Part shown: piece after piece, positions 42,291-51,378 of the stretch
How the letters are laid out: every line of letters begins with the position of its first letter
Numbering within the stretch: the first letter of the stretch is position 1
Assembly (NCBI GenBank): GCA_018830485.1
Contig: JAHJRQ010000016.1
Span: 53,348 to 117,347, forward strand
From: Pseudomonadota bacterium
GTDB taxonomy: Bacteria; Desulfobacterota; Desulfobulbia; Desulfobulbales; Desulfurivibrionaceae
Length of the DNA stretch: 64,000 nucleotides
Direction: 5' to 3'
Position numbers and translations under genes: made by a program
The notes under the pieces: generated by a model
Database searches by the model: none
The model's input: only the letters and a program-made list of their open reading frames with translations
What the model was told of the DNA's origin: nothing

Positions 42291-44036
42291 ATGCTGAAGC
42301 GTCTGTTGATTGCCGGTGGCTTGGCCCTGTGCTGCCTGTCGTGCGCCCCGGTCATTCAAGGGGTGCCCGGGCAGCCGCCCTTTGCCGCGGAACTCGAACC
42401 CTATGAAGAAGCGGTGGACAAGGGGTGCGCGTATTTTAATTTTCTGTGGGGCAAGTCGGCGGAGATTGAGGGGAATTATGAGGAGGCGATCTACGCCTAC
42501 AAACAGGCCCTGGTGTGCGACCGCATGGCCGGCCATGTCATGCGCTCCCTCGCCTCGCTGCTTGTCAAAACCGGACAACGGGAGCAGGCGGTTGAATGGG
42601 TGAACAAGCTCATCGCCCTGAACCCCAAGGATTCGGAAACCCGGGCGCTCCTTGCCAATCTTTACAGCATCATGGAGCGGCATGGGGAGGCCATTGAAAT
42701 ATATCAGGCCATCCTGGTTGATGATCCGCACAACTTCAATGTCCGTCTCCTACTCGGCGGACTGTATGCCAGGGTTGGTAACTACGCCAAGGCGCGGGAG
42801 GTTCTGGAAAAACTGACGGAGCTCAACCCGGATTCCTACGCCGGTTTTTATTATCTTGCCAAGCTCTATCAGGAGATGCGCCTTTTCGGCGCAGCGTCCG
42901 CGGCTTTTGAAAAAGCCCTGGCTCTCAACTGGTCGCCGATGCTGGCCCATGAGGCGGCGGAATTGTATGTGCGGGAAAAGCGGGATTCCGAGGCCATTGC
43001 CCTCTACGGCAGGATCCTGGAAGAAGACCCGGCCGACGAGCGGGCCAGGAGTTTTTTGGCAAATGTGTATTTCCGGCAGGGCGAGGTGGGGAAGGCGTTG
43101 GCTGAAATGGAGAAAATGCGGGATATCTCGGCCAATCCGGCCAGGATCGAGCTTGCCATCGCCCGGATTCTTCTCGATGCGGACAGGCGCCCCGAGGCCG
43201 TCACCCGGCTGAAGGCGCTTCTCAAGGAAGATCCCCAGTCAGACGCAGCCAGGGCTCTGTTGATCCTGGCCTATTACCAGCAGGGCGATCTTGCCGGAGC
43301 CAAGAAGCTTCTTCGCCAGGTACGTCCCCCCAGCCCGGCCTATGAGGAATCGGTTCTCATGCTGGCCAGGATTCTGCAGGAGGAAAAGGACTTCCCCGGC
43401 GCGGAAAAGGCGCTGCGGCAGGCCATGGAGGACAAGCAGCACCGGCGGCTTAATTTTTATGTGGCCCTGGCAATGCTTTACGCGGGCGAGAAGAAGATTG
43501 ACAAGGCCCACGGGGTGTTCACCAAGGCCTTTGCCGATTTTCCCGACACTGTGGAAGCGCGTTACGAGTACGCCCTGTTTCTCCATAAGCTGGATGACAC
43601 GGCCGGAGCCATGCGCGAAATGGAAGAGGTGCTGAAGCGGGAGCCGAAAAATGCCCGGGCTCTGAACTATGTGGGATATACCTGGGCCGAGGAGGGAAGG
43701 AATCTGCAAGAGGCCAAGGCGTATATCGAGCAGGCCATTCTCCAGTTGCCCAAGGATGGCTTTGTCCGCGACAGTCTGGGGTGGGTCTATTATCAACTTG
43801 GGGATTTTCCGGCCGCGGTCCGGGAGCTTGAGCTGGCTGTGGCGCTCTCCCCCGAGGATCCGACGATATACGAGCATCTTGGCGATGCCTATCTGAAAAA
43901 CAACGACAGGCCAAAGGCTCGCCAGGCCTATGTGAAAGCCCTGGAACTCCACGAGGAGGAAAGCAAGAAGGAGGTTGTTCGCCGCAAGCTGGAGTCCTTG
44001 TCTTCCGGGGATAATCATTCCGGCGGCTCGAAATGA
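42291..44036 (+). CDS. TPR-repeat lipoprotein
   Basis: A 581-residue protein with a lipoprotein signal (MLKRLLIAGGLALCCLSCAP; the last Cys of this run, Cys18, is the likely lipid site). It then has about 13-15 tetratricopeptide repeats over the whole length, e.g. AEIEGNYEEAIYAYKQALVC, KNDSETRALLANLY-type helices, and LGDAYLKNNDRPKARQAYVK. It is probably anchored to the outer membrane facing the periplasm as a protein-interaction scaffold. The following lipoprotein gene overlaps by four bases, so they probably act together. GGAGAAACC precedes ATG 42291. Confidence 0.82.
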   Translation: MLKRLLIAGGLALCCLSCAPVIQGVPGQPPFAAELEPYEEAVDKGCAYFNFLWGKSAEIEGNYEEAIYAYKQALVCDRMAGHVMRSLASLLVKTGQREQAVEWVNKLIALNPKDSETRALLANLYSIMERHGEAIEIYQAILVDDPHNFNVRLLLGGLYARVGNYAKAREVLEKLTELNPDSYAGFYYLAKLYQEMRLFGAASAAFEKALALNWSPMLAHEAAELYVREKRDSEAIALYGRILEEDPADERARSFLANVYFRQGEVGKALAEMEKMRDISANPARIELAIARILLDADRRPEAVTRLKALLKEDPQSDAARALLILAYYQQGDLAGAKKLLRQVRPPSPAYEESVLMLARILQEEKDFPGAEKALRQAMEDKQHRRLNFYVALAMLYAGEKKIDKAHGVFTKAFADFPDTVEARYEYALFLHKLDDTAGAMREMEEVLKREPKNARALNYVGYTWAEEGRNLQEAKAYIEQAILQLPKDGFVRDSLGWVYYQLGDFPAAVRELELAVALSPEDPTIYEHLGDAYLKNNDRPKARQAYVKALELHEEESKKEVVRRKLESLSSGDNHSGGSK

Positions 44037-44872
44037 CTCGGACCCTTGTTCGCGCCTTGTGGGGGGGGCTTGGTGTTCTTCTGCTCTTTGCCGGCGGCTG
44101 CGCCACCCTGCCGGCCACCCGGCCGCTGGATGCGTTGCAGCAACAGGAAGCCGTGGCCCGGTTCCGCGAAGCCATGGCGGGGCAGCAGGAGTGCTCCTGC
44201 TGCCTTGATGCTCAGGTGCGGCTTTCGTTGAAATCCCTGGTGCAGAGTGGCACGATCTCCGGTTTTGTCCAAGCCAAGGCGCCCTCGTATGTGAAATTCA
44301 CCGGCCTCAATCCCCTGGGGCAGCCCATGATGTTTCTGGTCACGGACGGCACTTTTTTCCGGTATATCGCAGTGCCGGAAGGCAAGGGATATGAGGGGCT
44401 GGTCACCGCCGCCGCCTTTAAGAAATATGCCCCCCGGGGTTTTGATCCGGCCCACGGTTTTTTTTGGCTTGCAGGCAGACTGGCCCCTGAAACGCTGCGG
44501 ATTTTTTCCGTGGCCCAAGATCCGGAAGGGCGCGGTCTGTGGCTGGAACTCGCCTACGCCGCGGACGCTTCCGGCGGCGAGCCGCTCCGGCGGCATGTGC
44601 TTTTTGATTCGACGCAACAGGTGATTCTGCGGCATCTGGTTGCAGGGTCCGACGGCCGGATCATGGTCGATGTTTGGTATGACGACTATGCGCCGGCCTC
44701 CGAAGGTGGATCGGACAATTGCCGAATGCCGGGGCTGATCAGGATCCACGCCAACCATAACGGCGCGTTCATGGAGCTTGTCCTTGGAGATTGGCTGCCT
44801 GATGCCGGCTTCAGCGCGAACGATTTTCAGGTGGATCTGCCTTTAGGTTTCACTGTAGTGCCTGTTGAATAG
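44033..44872 (+). CDS. putative outer-membrane lipoprotein, LolB-like/DUF4292-like
   Basis: A 279-residue lipoprotein: signal GGLGVLLLFAGGCATLPATR with lipobox AGGC. The body is rich in beta strands (LSLKSLVQSGTISGFVQAKA, YVKFTGLNPLGQPMMFLVTD, GTFFRYIAVPEGKGYEGLVT), which resembles the LolB/LolA-like half-barrel that carries lipoproteins or lipids. A CSCC cluster sits just after the signal. ATGA overlap with the TPR lipoprotein suggests a common role in envelope biogenesis. The family name is tentative. Confidence 0.65.
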   Translation: MTRTLVRALWGGLGVLLLFAGGCATLPATRPLDALQQQEAVARFREAMAGQQECSCCLDAQVRLSLKSLVQSGTISGFVQAKAPSYVKFTGLNPLGQPMMFLVTDGTFFRYIAVPEGKGYEGLVTAAAFKKYAPRGFDPAHGFFWLAGRLAPETLRIFSVAQDPEGRGLWLELAYAADASGGEPLRRHVLFDSTQQVILRHLVAGSDGRIMVDVWYDDYAPASEGGSDNCRMPGLIRIHANHNGAFMELVLGDWLPDAGFSANDFQVDLPLGFTVVPVE

Positions 44873-44924
44873 TGCTTGCTGTTTAGGTGCAGGCCACCAC
44901 GCGCTGATTTTCCAACTCTCTGAT

Positions 44925-45006
44925 TTTCTCGCCAAGACGCAGAGACCGCAAAGAAAAACTGTTTTTCAATATGTTCTCTTTGCGCGCTTGGCGTCTCTGC
45001 GAGATT
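44925..45006. repeat. dispersed inverted repeat (Geobacter-type 'cgccaagacgcagag')
   Basis: TCTCGCCAAGACGCAGAGAC at the left and GGCGTCTCTGCGAG at the right flank CGCAAAGAAAA...TTCTCTTTGCG. Only one copy is in the window. It lies upstream of the radical SAM gene. Confidence 0.6.
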
Positions 45007-45082
45007 TTTTGAGTTGTTAAGAATCCCCGGCATTTTAACGATCATCCGGTCACGATGGCCTGGTTTTGTTTAGGAATTACTG

Positions 45083-47623
45083 ATGAATAACGAGATAGAC
45101 GCCCTGCTCCCGCAGGTACGGCAGCCCAGCAGGTATGGCGGCAATGAGCTGCATGTGGTGAAAAAGGAGTGGGACTCCGTTTCCCTCCGCATGGTGCTGG
45201 CCTTCCCGGACCTCTACGAGCTGGGCATGTCCCACCAGGGCTTGCAGATCCTCTACCATATCGTCAACGCCCGGGAGAATCTGGTGGCCGAACGGGTCTA
45301 TACCCCGGACCGCGATCTGGAGGAGCTGCTTCGCAGCCACCGGCTGCCCCTTTTTTCCCTAGAGTCGCAGCGGCCGGTGGCGGATTTTGACATCCTCGGC
45401 ATCACCTTGCCCTATGAACTCTGCTACACCAATATCCTCACCATCCTTGACCTGGCTCAGCTGCCCTTCCGCAGTGCGGACCGGAGTGCTGCGCACCCCC
45501 TGGTCATCGGCGGTGGGCCCTGCGCCTTCCATCCCGAGCCGGTGGCGGATTTCTTTGACGCCATTCTCCTGGGAGACGGGGAGGAGGCGGTGCTGGAAAT
45601 CGCCGAGGCGGTTCGCGCGGCCAAGGAAAGAGGGGATGACCGGCCGACGGTGCTGGAGCGGCTCGGCCGCATTCAGGGGGTGTATGTCCCCTCCTTTTTT
45701 GAGCCGCGTTACGACGATGGCGGCAAGTTTCTCGGCATGCAGACGCTTTCCGGCAATGGCGTGGTGCGGCGGCGGATTCTTGCCGACCTGGAAGGGGCCA
45801 CCATCGAGCAGCCCCCCTTGGTGCCGCTTACCCGGATCGTCCATGACCGGCTCGGCCTGGAGATCGCCCGGGGCTGCACCCGTGGCTGCCGGTTTTGTCA
45901 GGCGGGCATGATCTACCGGCCGGTGCGGGAACGCACCCCGGAAAAGATCTTTGCCATGGCCGAAAAAGGCATTGCCGAGGGCGGCTTCGAGGAGCTGGCC
46001 CTGCTCTCGCTTTCCACCGGCGATTATTCCTGCCTGAGCGAGCTGTTGGTCCGGTTGATGAATCGTTTTGCAAAGGAGCATGTCTCCGTGTCCCTGCCGT
46101 CCTTGCGGGTGGGCACCCTTACCCCGGCGATCATGGAGCAGATCAAGCGGGTGCGCAAGACCGGTTTTACCCTGGCCCCGGAGGCGGGCACCGACCGGTT
46201 GCGCAGGGTGATCAACAAGGGGATCACCGAGGAAGACCTGATGACCACGGCGGATGCAGCCTACGGTCTGGGCTGGAAACTGATCAAGCTCTACTTCATG
46301 TTCGGGTTGCCCACCGAAACCGAGGAGGACGTGGCCGCGATCCCGGCCCTGGCCCAGAAGGTACTCAAGGCCGGAAAAGGGGGCAATTGCCGGGTGAACG
46401 TCAGCGCAGCCACCTTTGTGCCCAAGCCCCATACCGCGTTTGAGCGCGAGCCGCAGCTCTCCATGGAAGAAGGCTATGCGCGGATGGATGGTATCAAGAA
46501 ACGGCTGTACGGCAAGAACTGCACCCTGAAGCGGCATGATCCCCGGATGAGTTATCTGGAAGGGGTTTTTTCCCGGGGCGACCGCCGCCTGAGCCGGTTG
46601 CTGGAGGAGGCCTGGCAGCGGGGCGCGCGCATGGATGCCTGGTCCGAGCATTTTGATCTGCATCGCTGGCAGGAGGCTGCCGTGGCCTGCGGGCTGGAGC
46701 TGGACGGATATCTGCGCCGGAGGGATGCGGATGAGCCGCTCCCCTGGCAGCATCTCGGCATCGGGGTCCGGAGCGATTTTTTTGCCGAGGAATACGCTAA
46801 GGGATTGCGGGAAGAGTATACCCCGGACTGCCGGGTGCACGGCTGCCAGCAATGCGGGGTCTGCGACCTGAAGATTCTCAAGCCCGTGGTGCACCGCCGC
46901 AAGGTCGAGGAGGTCGGTCCGGAGGCGGCGGCATGTGAGACGCCCCAGCCGGAGGCCTCTCCGGCAAAACAGGCCGTTCGACCGCATTTTGTCTACAAGC
47001 TCACCTATTCCCGTTTGGGCAATGCCAGGCTGCTCAGTCATCTGGAGCTGCTTCAGGTCTTTTTCCGCGCCTTCAGCCGGGCCAAGCTGTCGCTGAATTT
47101 TTCCCAGGGGTTCAACCCGACTCCCAAGGTTTCCTTCAGCCCGGCTCTGCCCCTGGGCACGGAAAGTCTGGCCGAGTTTGTTCTCGTTGATCTCTCGGAG
47201 CCGCTGGCTGATCTTGGCGGTTTTGTGCCTGCGATGAACAGGCAACTCCCCGAGGGACTGGTCGTGACCCAAGCCGTGCTTGCGGGCAAGGAGCATGCAG
47301 GCACCATGGTCACCACCTACCACATCCGCTTGCAAACATTGCCCGCCCAGGCGGAGCTGGACCGGGTCATGGCCCAGGAGGCTCTGCCGGTGGTGGTTCT
47401 GCGCAAGGGACAGAAAAGGCAGCTCGATCTGCGGCCCCTGCTCCATGGCCTGCGGCTGACCCCGGAGGGCCAGTTGGAGGTCTCCGTGTTCAGCGCGCCC
47501 GGACAGCCGGGGGGCAAGCCGGTGGAGGTTGCGAGCAAACTGTTTGGCCTGCCCGAGGAAGAGGCGCGCCGGGCCAGGGTTTTGAAGGTGTCGAGCGAGC
47601 CGTATTTTGGCAGTGAACACTGA
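45083..47623 (+). CDS. radical SAM protein fused to a DUF2344 domain (TIGR03960/TIGR03936)
   Basis: An 846-residue fusion. The N-terminal part contains a B12-binding-like region (residues 1-230, LAFPDLYELGMSHQGLQIL, VIGGGPCAFHPEPVADFFDA). The radical SAM core has CTRGCRFC (Cys265, 269, 272) for the [4Fe-4S] cluster and GGFEELALLSLSTGDYSCLS. A DUF2344 domain from about residue 630 (YKLTYSRLGNARLLSHLELL, FSQGFNPTPKVSFSPALPLG) is at the C-terminus. In many bacteria these are two adjacent genes upstream of rng-rplU-rpmA-obg, as here. Substrate is unknown; the neighbourhood points to RNA or ribosome modification. Confidence 0.9.
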   Translation: MNNEIDALLPQVRQPSRYGGNELHVVKKEWDSVSLRMVLAFPDLYELGMSHQGLQILYHIVNARENLVAERVYTPDRDLEELLRSHRLPLFSLESQRPVADFDILGITLPYELCYTNILTILDLAQLPFRSADRSAAHPLVIGGGPCAFHPEPVADFFDAILLGDGEEAVLEIAEAVRAAKERGDDRPTVLERLGRIQGVYVPSFFEPRYDDGGKFLGMQTLSGNGVVRRRILADLEGATIEQPPLVPLTRIVHDRLGLEIARGCTRGCRFCQAGMIYRPVRERTPEKIFAMAEKGIAEGGFEELALLSLSTGDYSCLSELLVRLMNRFAKEHVSVSLPSLRVGTLTPAIMEQIKRVRKTGFTLAPEAGTDRLRRVINKGITEEDLMTTADAAYGLGWKLIKLYFMFGLPTETEEDVAAIPALAQKVLKAGKGGNCRVNVSAATFVPKPHTAFEREPQLSMEEGYARMDGIKKRLYGKNCTLKRHDPRMSYLEGVFSRGDRRLSRLLEEAWQRGARMDAWSEHFDLHRWQEAAVACGLELDGYLRRRDADEPLPWQHLGIGVRSDFFAEEYAKGLREEYTPDCRVHGCQQCGVCDLKILKPVVHRRKVEEVGPEAAACETPQPEASPAKQAVRPHFVYKLTYSRLGNARLLSHLELLQVFFRAFSRAKLSLNFSQGFNPTPKVSFSPALPLGTESLAEFVLVDLSEPLADLGGFVPAMNRQLPEGLVVTQAVLAGKEHAGTMVTTYHIRLQTLPAQAELDRVMAQEALPVVVLRKGQKRQLDLRPLLHGLRLTPEGQLEVSVFSAPGQPGGKPVEVASKLFGLPEEEARRARVLKVSSEPYFGSEH

Positions 47624-47718
47624 TGGGCCGCTGATTGTAAACAATATAGAAAAGAAAACGTAACGGTTCTGCGTCGTTGCGGGATGAGTTTTTTTAATTT
47701 TTCTGTCTGGTGAGTGTT

Positions 47719-49263
47719 ATGCCTACCGAACTGCTGATCAACGCCACACCCTACGAGATCCGGATTGCCCTGGTGGAACACGGCAATCTGGTGGAGTTTT
47801 ACCTGGAGCAGCCCCGGGAGAAGGGGCTGGTGGGCAACATTTACCGGGGCAGAGTTGTCCGGGTGCTCTCCGGCATGCAGGCGGCCTTTGTGGATATCGG
47901 CCTGGAGCGCACCGGTTTTCTCTATGTGGATGATGTCCATATCTCCACCGACGACTTTGAAAAGCGGTTGGCCAAGTGCGATCGCCACGACGAATGTGCC
48001 GGAACCGGCTGCTGCGGCAACGAGAACCCGGATTCCCTCTGCCGGCGCACCCCAGGTCTGAACATCGGAGATCTGCTCACCGAGGGGCAGAACATCCTGG
48101 TGCAGATCTGCAAGGAGCCCCTCGGCACCAAGGGGGCGAGGCTGACCTGCAATATCACCCTGCCCTGCAGGAATCTGGTCTTCATGCCCATGACCGATCA
48201 TATCGGGATCTCGCGCAAGATCGAAGACGAAACCGTCCGCAATCAGCTCCGGCAGGACATTGAATCCCTGCGCCCCGCCGGCACCGGCTTCATCGTCCGG
48301 ACCGTGGCCGAGAACGCAACCAACGAGGATCTTGAGGCGGATATGGAGTTTCTCCTCCATACCTGGGGGGAGATTCAGGATATTGGGGTCAAGGCCGCAG
48401 TCCCCAGCCTGGTGTACGAGGATCTCGACATCACCCTGCGGGTGGTGCGCGATATCTTTTCCCCGGAGGTGGAGCGGGTTGTGGTCGATGATCCGAAGAC
48501 CTTCAACCGGGTGCAGCAGTTCGTAGAGACCTTTGCCCCGCGCTTGAATGGCCGGGTGCAGCTTTCGGAAAGCCCGATTCCCCTGTTTGACAGCCACGGT
48601 GTCGAGATGGACATCAACCGGGCGCTCGATAAAAAGATCTGGCTGCGCTGCGGCGGCTACATCATCATCGAAACCACCGAGGCCCTCACGGTCATCGACG
48701 TGAACACCGGCCGGTATGTGGGCAAAAGCGGGCTTGAGGAGACCATCTTCAAGACAAACATGGAGGCGGTCAAGGAGATCGCCTATCAGCTCCGGCTGCG
48801 CAATATTGGCGGGATTATCATTGTCGATTTCATCGACATGGAAGAAGAGGCCCACCGGGAAGAGGTCTTTTCCGCCTTCAAGGAGGCGGCTAAAAAGGAC
48901 AAGAGCCGGATCAATATCCTCCGGGTTTCCGAGTTCGGCCTGGTGCAGATGACCCGCAAACGCAACCGGGAGGATTTGCGGCATATGATGTGCGAGCCCT
49001 GCCTCTATTGCCACGGCGACGGCATGTTGAAGTCGGGCCGGACCATCTGTTATGAAATCTTCCGCAAGGTGGAGCGCGAGGCCCTGAAAGCTGTGGCGGA
49101 CAATGTCATCCTCAAGGTGCACCCGAGGGTGGCTGCCATGATGCTCAAGGAGGAGGCGGCAACCATCGACTACCTCCAGGGTTCCACGGGCAAACAGATC
49201 ATCATTGAACCGCTGCGCGATGTGCATCTGGAAAAATACGAGATTCTCTGGGGCAGGGAATAA
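47719..49263 (+). CDS. rng: ribonuclease G/E family endoribonuclease
   Basis: Endoribonuclease for rRNA and mRNA processing. The N-terminal S1 domain shows GNIYRGRVVRVLSGMQAAFV, DIGLERTGFLYVDDV, here with a Cys-rich insert (CDRHDECAGTGCCGN). The catalytic DNase I-like domain has VIDVNTGRYVGK and IIIVDFIDMEEEAHR with the two metal-binding Asp. The zinc-link region is CEPCLYCHGDG. ATG 47719 gives 514 residues, the RNase G length, without the RNase E scaffold tail. Confidence 0.93.
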   Translation: MPTELLINATPYEIRIALVEHGNLVEFYLEQPREKGLVGNIYRGRVVRVLSGMQAAFVDIGLERTGFLYVDDVHISTDDFEKRLAKCDRHDECAGTGCCGNENPDSLCRRTPGLNIGDLLTEGQNILVQICKEPLGTKGARLTCNITLPCRNLVFMPMTDHIGISRKIEDETVRNQLRQDIESLRPAGTGFIVRTVAENATNEDLEADMEFLLHTWGEIQDIGVKAAVPSLVYEDLDITLRVVRDIFSPEVERVVVDDPKTFNRVQQFVETFAPRLNGRVQLSESPIPLFDSHGVEMDINRALDKKIWLRCGGYIIIETTEALTVIDVNTGRYVGKSGLEETIFKTNMEAVKEIAYQLRLRNIGGIIIVDFIDMEEEAHREEVFSAFKEAAKKDKSRINILRVSEFGLVQMTRKRNREDLRHMMCEPCLYCHGDGMLKSGRTICYEIFRKVEREALKAVADNVILKVHPRVAAMMLKEEAATIDYLQGSTGKQIIIEPLRDVHLEKYEILWGRE

Positions 49264-49332
49264 CCGTCCGGATCAGGGATGCTGAAAGAGTGACGCATGG
49301 GCGGGTTTTGCTGGAATATGGGATATTCTTGC

Positions 49333-49360
49333 TTGACAATGTAGCCCTGTATGGTATTAA
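49333..49360 (+). promoter_or_regulatory. sigma-70-like promoter of rplU-rpmA
   Basis: TTGACA (49333-49338) and TATTAA (49355-49360) are 16 bases apart. The resulting leader to the rplU ATG at 49530 is about 160 bases, long enough to hold an L21-type leader, but I cannot assign a known motif. Confidence 0.6.
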
Positions 49361-49529
49361 GATCGGTTTCACGCACCAGGCGAGATTGGCTTGTCCAGCC
49401 CCTCTTGTCCGGCGGTTTTCGTCAGCTCGGGAAACCATCGAGGCGCGGGGCAAAAAAAAGAAGTATCGTTCACCGAGCCGGCTGGCATCAGCCGTTTATC
49501 TCTTGAAGAGTTCAGTTGTTGGAGGAATT

Positions 49530-49841
49530 ATGTACGCAATCATTCGTACCGGCGGTAAACAGTATCAGGTTGCACCTGGCGAGCGCGTCCGGGTTGAGAA
49601 ACTTGCCGGCAATATTGGTGATACCATTGAGTTGTCCGATGTTCTCCTCATTGCCGACGGGGAAGAGGTCAAGATCGGCCAGCCCGTTCTTGCCGGGGCC
49701 AAGGTCATGGCCTGCATCGTCGAGCAGGACAAGGCCAAGAAGGTTCTGATCTTCAAAAAGAGACGCCGTAAGGCCTATCGCGTGAAAACTGGTCATCGCC
49801 AGCCTTTCACCTCCCTTGAGATCAAGGAAATTTCCGCCTAA
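49530..49841 (+). CDS. rplU: 50S ribosomal protein L21
   Basis: MYAIIRTGGKQYQVAPGERV, ELSDVLLIADGEEVKIGQP and KRRRKAYRVKTGHRQPFT are the family marks; 103 residues. TTGGAGGAATT precedes the ATG. Upstream in-frame residues back to 49290 belong to the leader. Confidence 0.98.
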   Translation: MYAIIRTGGKQYQVAPGERVRVEKLAGNIGDTIELSDVLLIADGEEVKIGQPVLAGAKVMACIVEQDKAKKVLIFKKRRRKAYRVKTGHRQPFTSLEIKEISA

Positions 49842-49927
49842 CAGGACTGGAAACGGTTCGGGTCGTCGAAAAAACAACTGATGTGCGTGTACCACGCCAT
49901 CAGGACTGAAAAACACGAGGTGGTATT

Positions 49928-50206
49928 GTGGCACATAAGAAAGCGGGCGGCAGCTCAAAAAACGGTCGTGACAGTAATTCACAACGGCGGGGGATCAAGA
50001 GGTTCGGCGGGCAGGTTGTCCGGGCCGGCAATATCCTCGTGCGGCAGGTTGGCACTGTGATCCATCCCGGCAAGAATGTCGGCCTGGGGCGTGATTACAC
50101 TCTTTTTGCCATGATTGACGGCGTTGTGAAATACGAAGAGTTCGGTCGCAACAGAAAACGGGTCAGCATCTACCCGGTTGAAGCCAAGGCAGAGATAGCG
50201 GCGTAA
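49928..50206 (+). CDS. rpmA: 50S ribosomal protein L27
   Basis: Peptidyl-transferase-centre protein. It starts [20 protein letters not shown] without the Firmicutes-type cleavable extension; [37 protein letters not shown] completes the family pattern. GTG start with GAGGTG upstream; 92 residues. Confidence 0.98.
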   Translation: MAHKKAGGSSKNGRDSNSQRRGIKRFGGQVVRAGNILVRQVGTVIHPGKNVGLGRDYTLFAMIDGVVKYEEFGRNRKRVSIYPVEAKAEIAA

Positions 50207-50302
50207 GAAGCTGTCCGCAGCCGCGTTATCGGCGTGGCTGCGCATGGCGATAGCCGGAAAAGCAGTGCCTGTTTCGTAACAGCTCTCTCATAGTGTGTGC
50301 CT

Positions 50303-50339
50303 GCTGCTGCGTTGGCACTGTAACGTGTGCCGCAGCAGC
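50303..50339 (+). promoter_or_regulatory. stable hairpin between rpmA and obgE
   Basis: GCTGCTGCG (50303-50311) pairs with CGCAGCAGC (50331-50339). A further GCAGCC/GGCTGC pair lies near 50218-50243. No T-tract follows, so it is not a typical terminator and may tune L27 against Obg expression. Confidence 0.6.
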
Positions 50340-50370
50340 CTCCGGCAGAAATCTTATACTGGCGGCGACG

Positions 50371-51378
50371 ATGGCGTTTATCGATGAAGCAAAGTTCTTT
50401 GTCAAGGCCGGAGACGGCGGCAATGGATGTTTGAGTTTCCGACGGGAAAAGTTTGTTCCCAAAGGCGGCCCCGACGGGGGTGATGGCGGCGATGGGGGCT
50501 CGGTTATAATCGAGGCCTCACGCAAGCTTGCCTCTCTTCTTGATTTCCGTTTTAAATCCCACTTTCTTGCGCAGAACGGCACTCCCGGTCGCGGCAAGAG
50601 GATGTACGGCCGCAAGGGGGAGAGCTTTACCCTCTATGTGCCCCTCGGTTCCATCCTCAAGGATGCGGAAACCGGTGAGGTCCTCGCCGAACTGCTGCAG
50701 GAGGGCGACCGTTTTCTCGCAGCCCGCGGCGGCGAGGGCGGCAAGGGCAATGTCCATTTTGCCACGGCCCAGAACCGGGCGCCCCGCATTGCCACCAAGG
50801 GCCAAGAAGGCGAGGAGCGCTGGTTGCGCATCGAGCTGAAGCTGCTGGCGGATATCGGCCTGATCGGCCTGCCCAATGCCGGCAAATCCACGCTGCTTTC
50901 CAAGCTCTCCGCCGCCAACCCCAAGGTCGCGCCCTATCCCTTCACCACCCTTGAGCCGCAGCTTGGCGTCATGAATCTTCCCGATTCCGGCGCGTATATC
51001 ATTGCGGATATCCCCGGCCTGATCGAGGGGGCGCACACCGGGGCCGGGCTCGGCCACAAGTTTCTCCGGCACATCGAACGCACCCAGATACTCCTCCATG
51101 TCATTGATGCTTCCTCCCCGGAGGAACAGCCTTTAGAGGAGTACCGCACCCTGGAAAACGAGTTGCGCGTCTACAATGATGAGTTGATGGACCGGCAGCG
51201 GCTGGTGGTGCTCAACAAGATAGATCTGCTGGAAGACGAGCAACGGCTTACGGCCTTGCAGGAACAGTTTTTCACAGCGGAGGGAGTCAGGCCGCTGGCC
51301 ATTTCGGCGCTTACCGGGCAAGGGCTCGCGCAGTTGCAGGAAGCGTTGGGAGAGATGCTGACAGAAAGAGAGGCGTGA
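50371..51378 (+). CDS. obgE: GTPase Obg (CgtA)
   Basis: Ribosome-associated GTPase. The glycine-rich Obg domain opens MAFIDEAKFFVKAGDGGNGC and includes GGPDGGDGGDGGSV. The G domain has GLPNAGKST, then IADIPGLIEGAHTGAGLGHK and NKID. Length 335, with no long C-terminal tail. ATG 50371 is the family start; 26 upstream in-frame codons are not conserved. Its stop overlaps the proB ATG by one base. Confidence 0.97.
   Translation: MAFIDEAKFFVKAGDGGNGCLSFRREKFVPKGGPDGGDGGDGGSVIIEASRKLASLLDFRFKSHFLAQNGTPGRGKRMYGRKGESFTLYVPLGSILKDAETGEVLAELLQEGDRFLAARGGEGGKGNVHFATAQNRAPRIATKGQEGEERWLRIELKLLADIGLIGLPNAGKSTLLSKLSAANPKVAPYPFTTLEPQLGVMNLPDSGAYIIADIPGLIEGAHTGAGLGHKFLRHIERTQILLHVIDASSPEEQPLEEYRTLENELRVYNDELMDRQRLVVLNKIDLLEDEQRLTALQEQFFTAEGVRPLAISALTGQGLAQLQEALGEMLTEREA

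Noticed and set aside
45359..47644. 761-codon open frame antisense to the radical SAM gene
   Set aside because: No domain seen; the sense frame carries the CxxxCxxC cluster and DUF2344.
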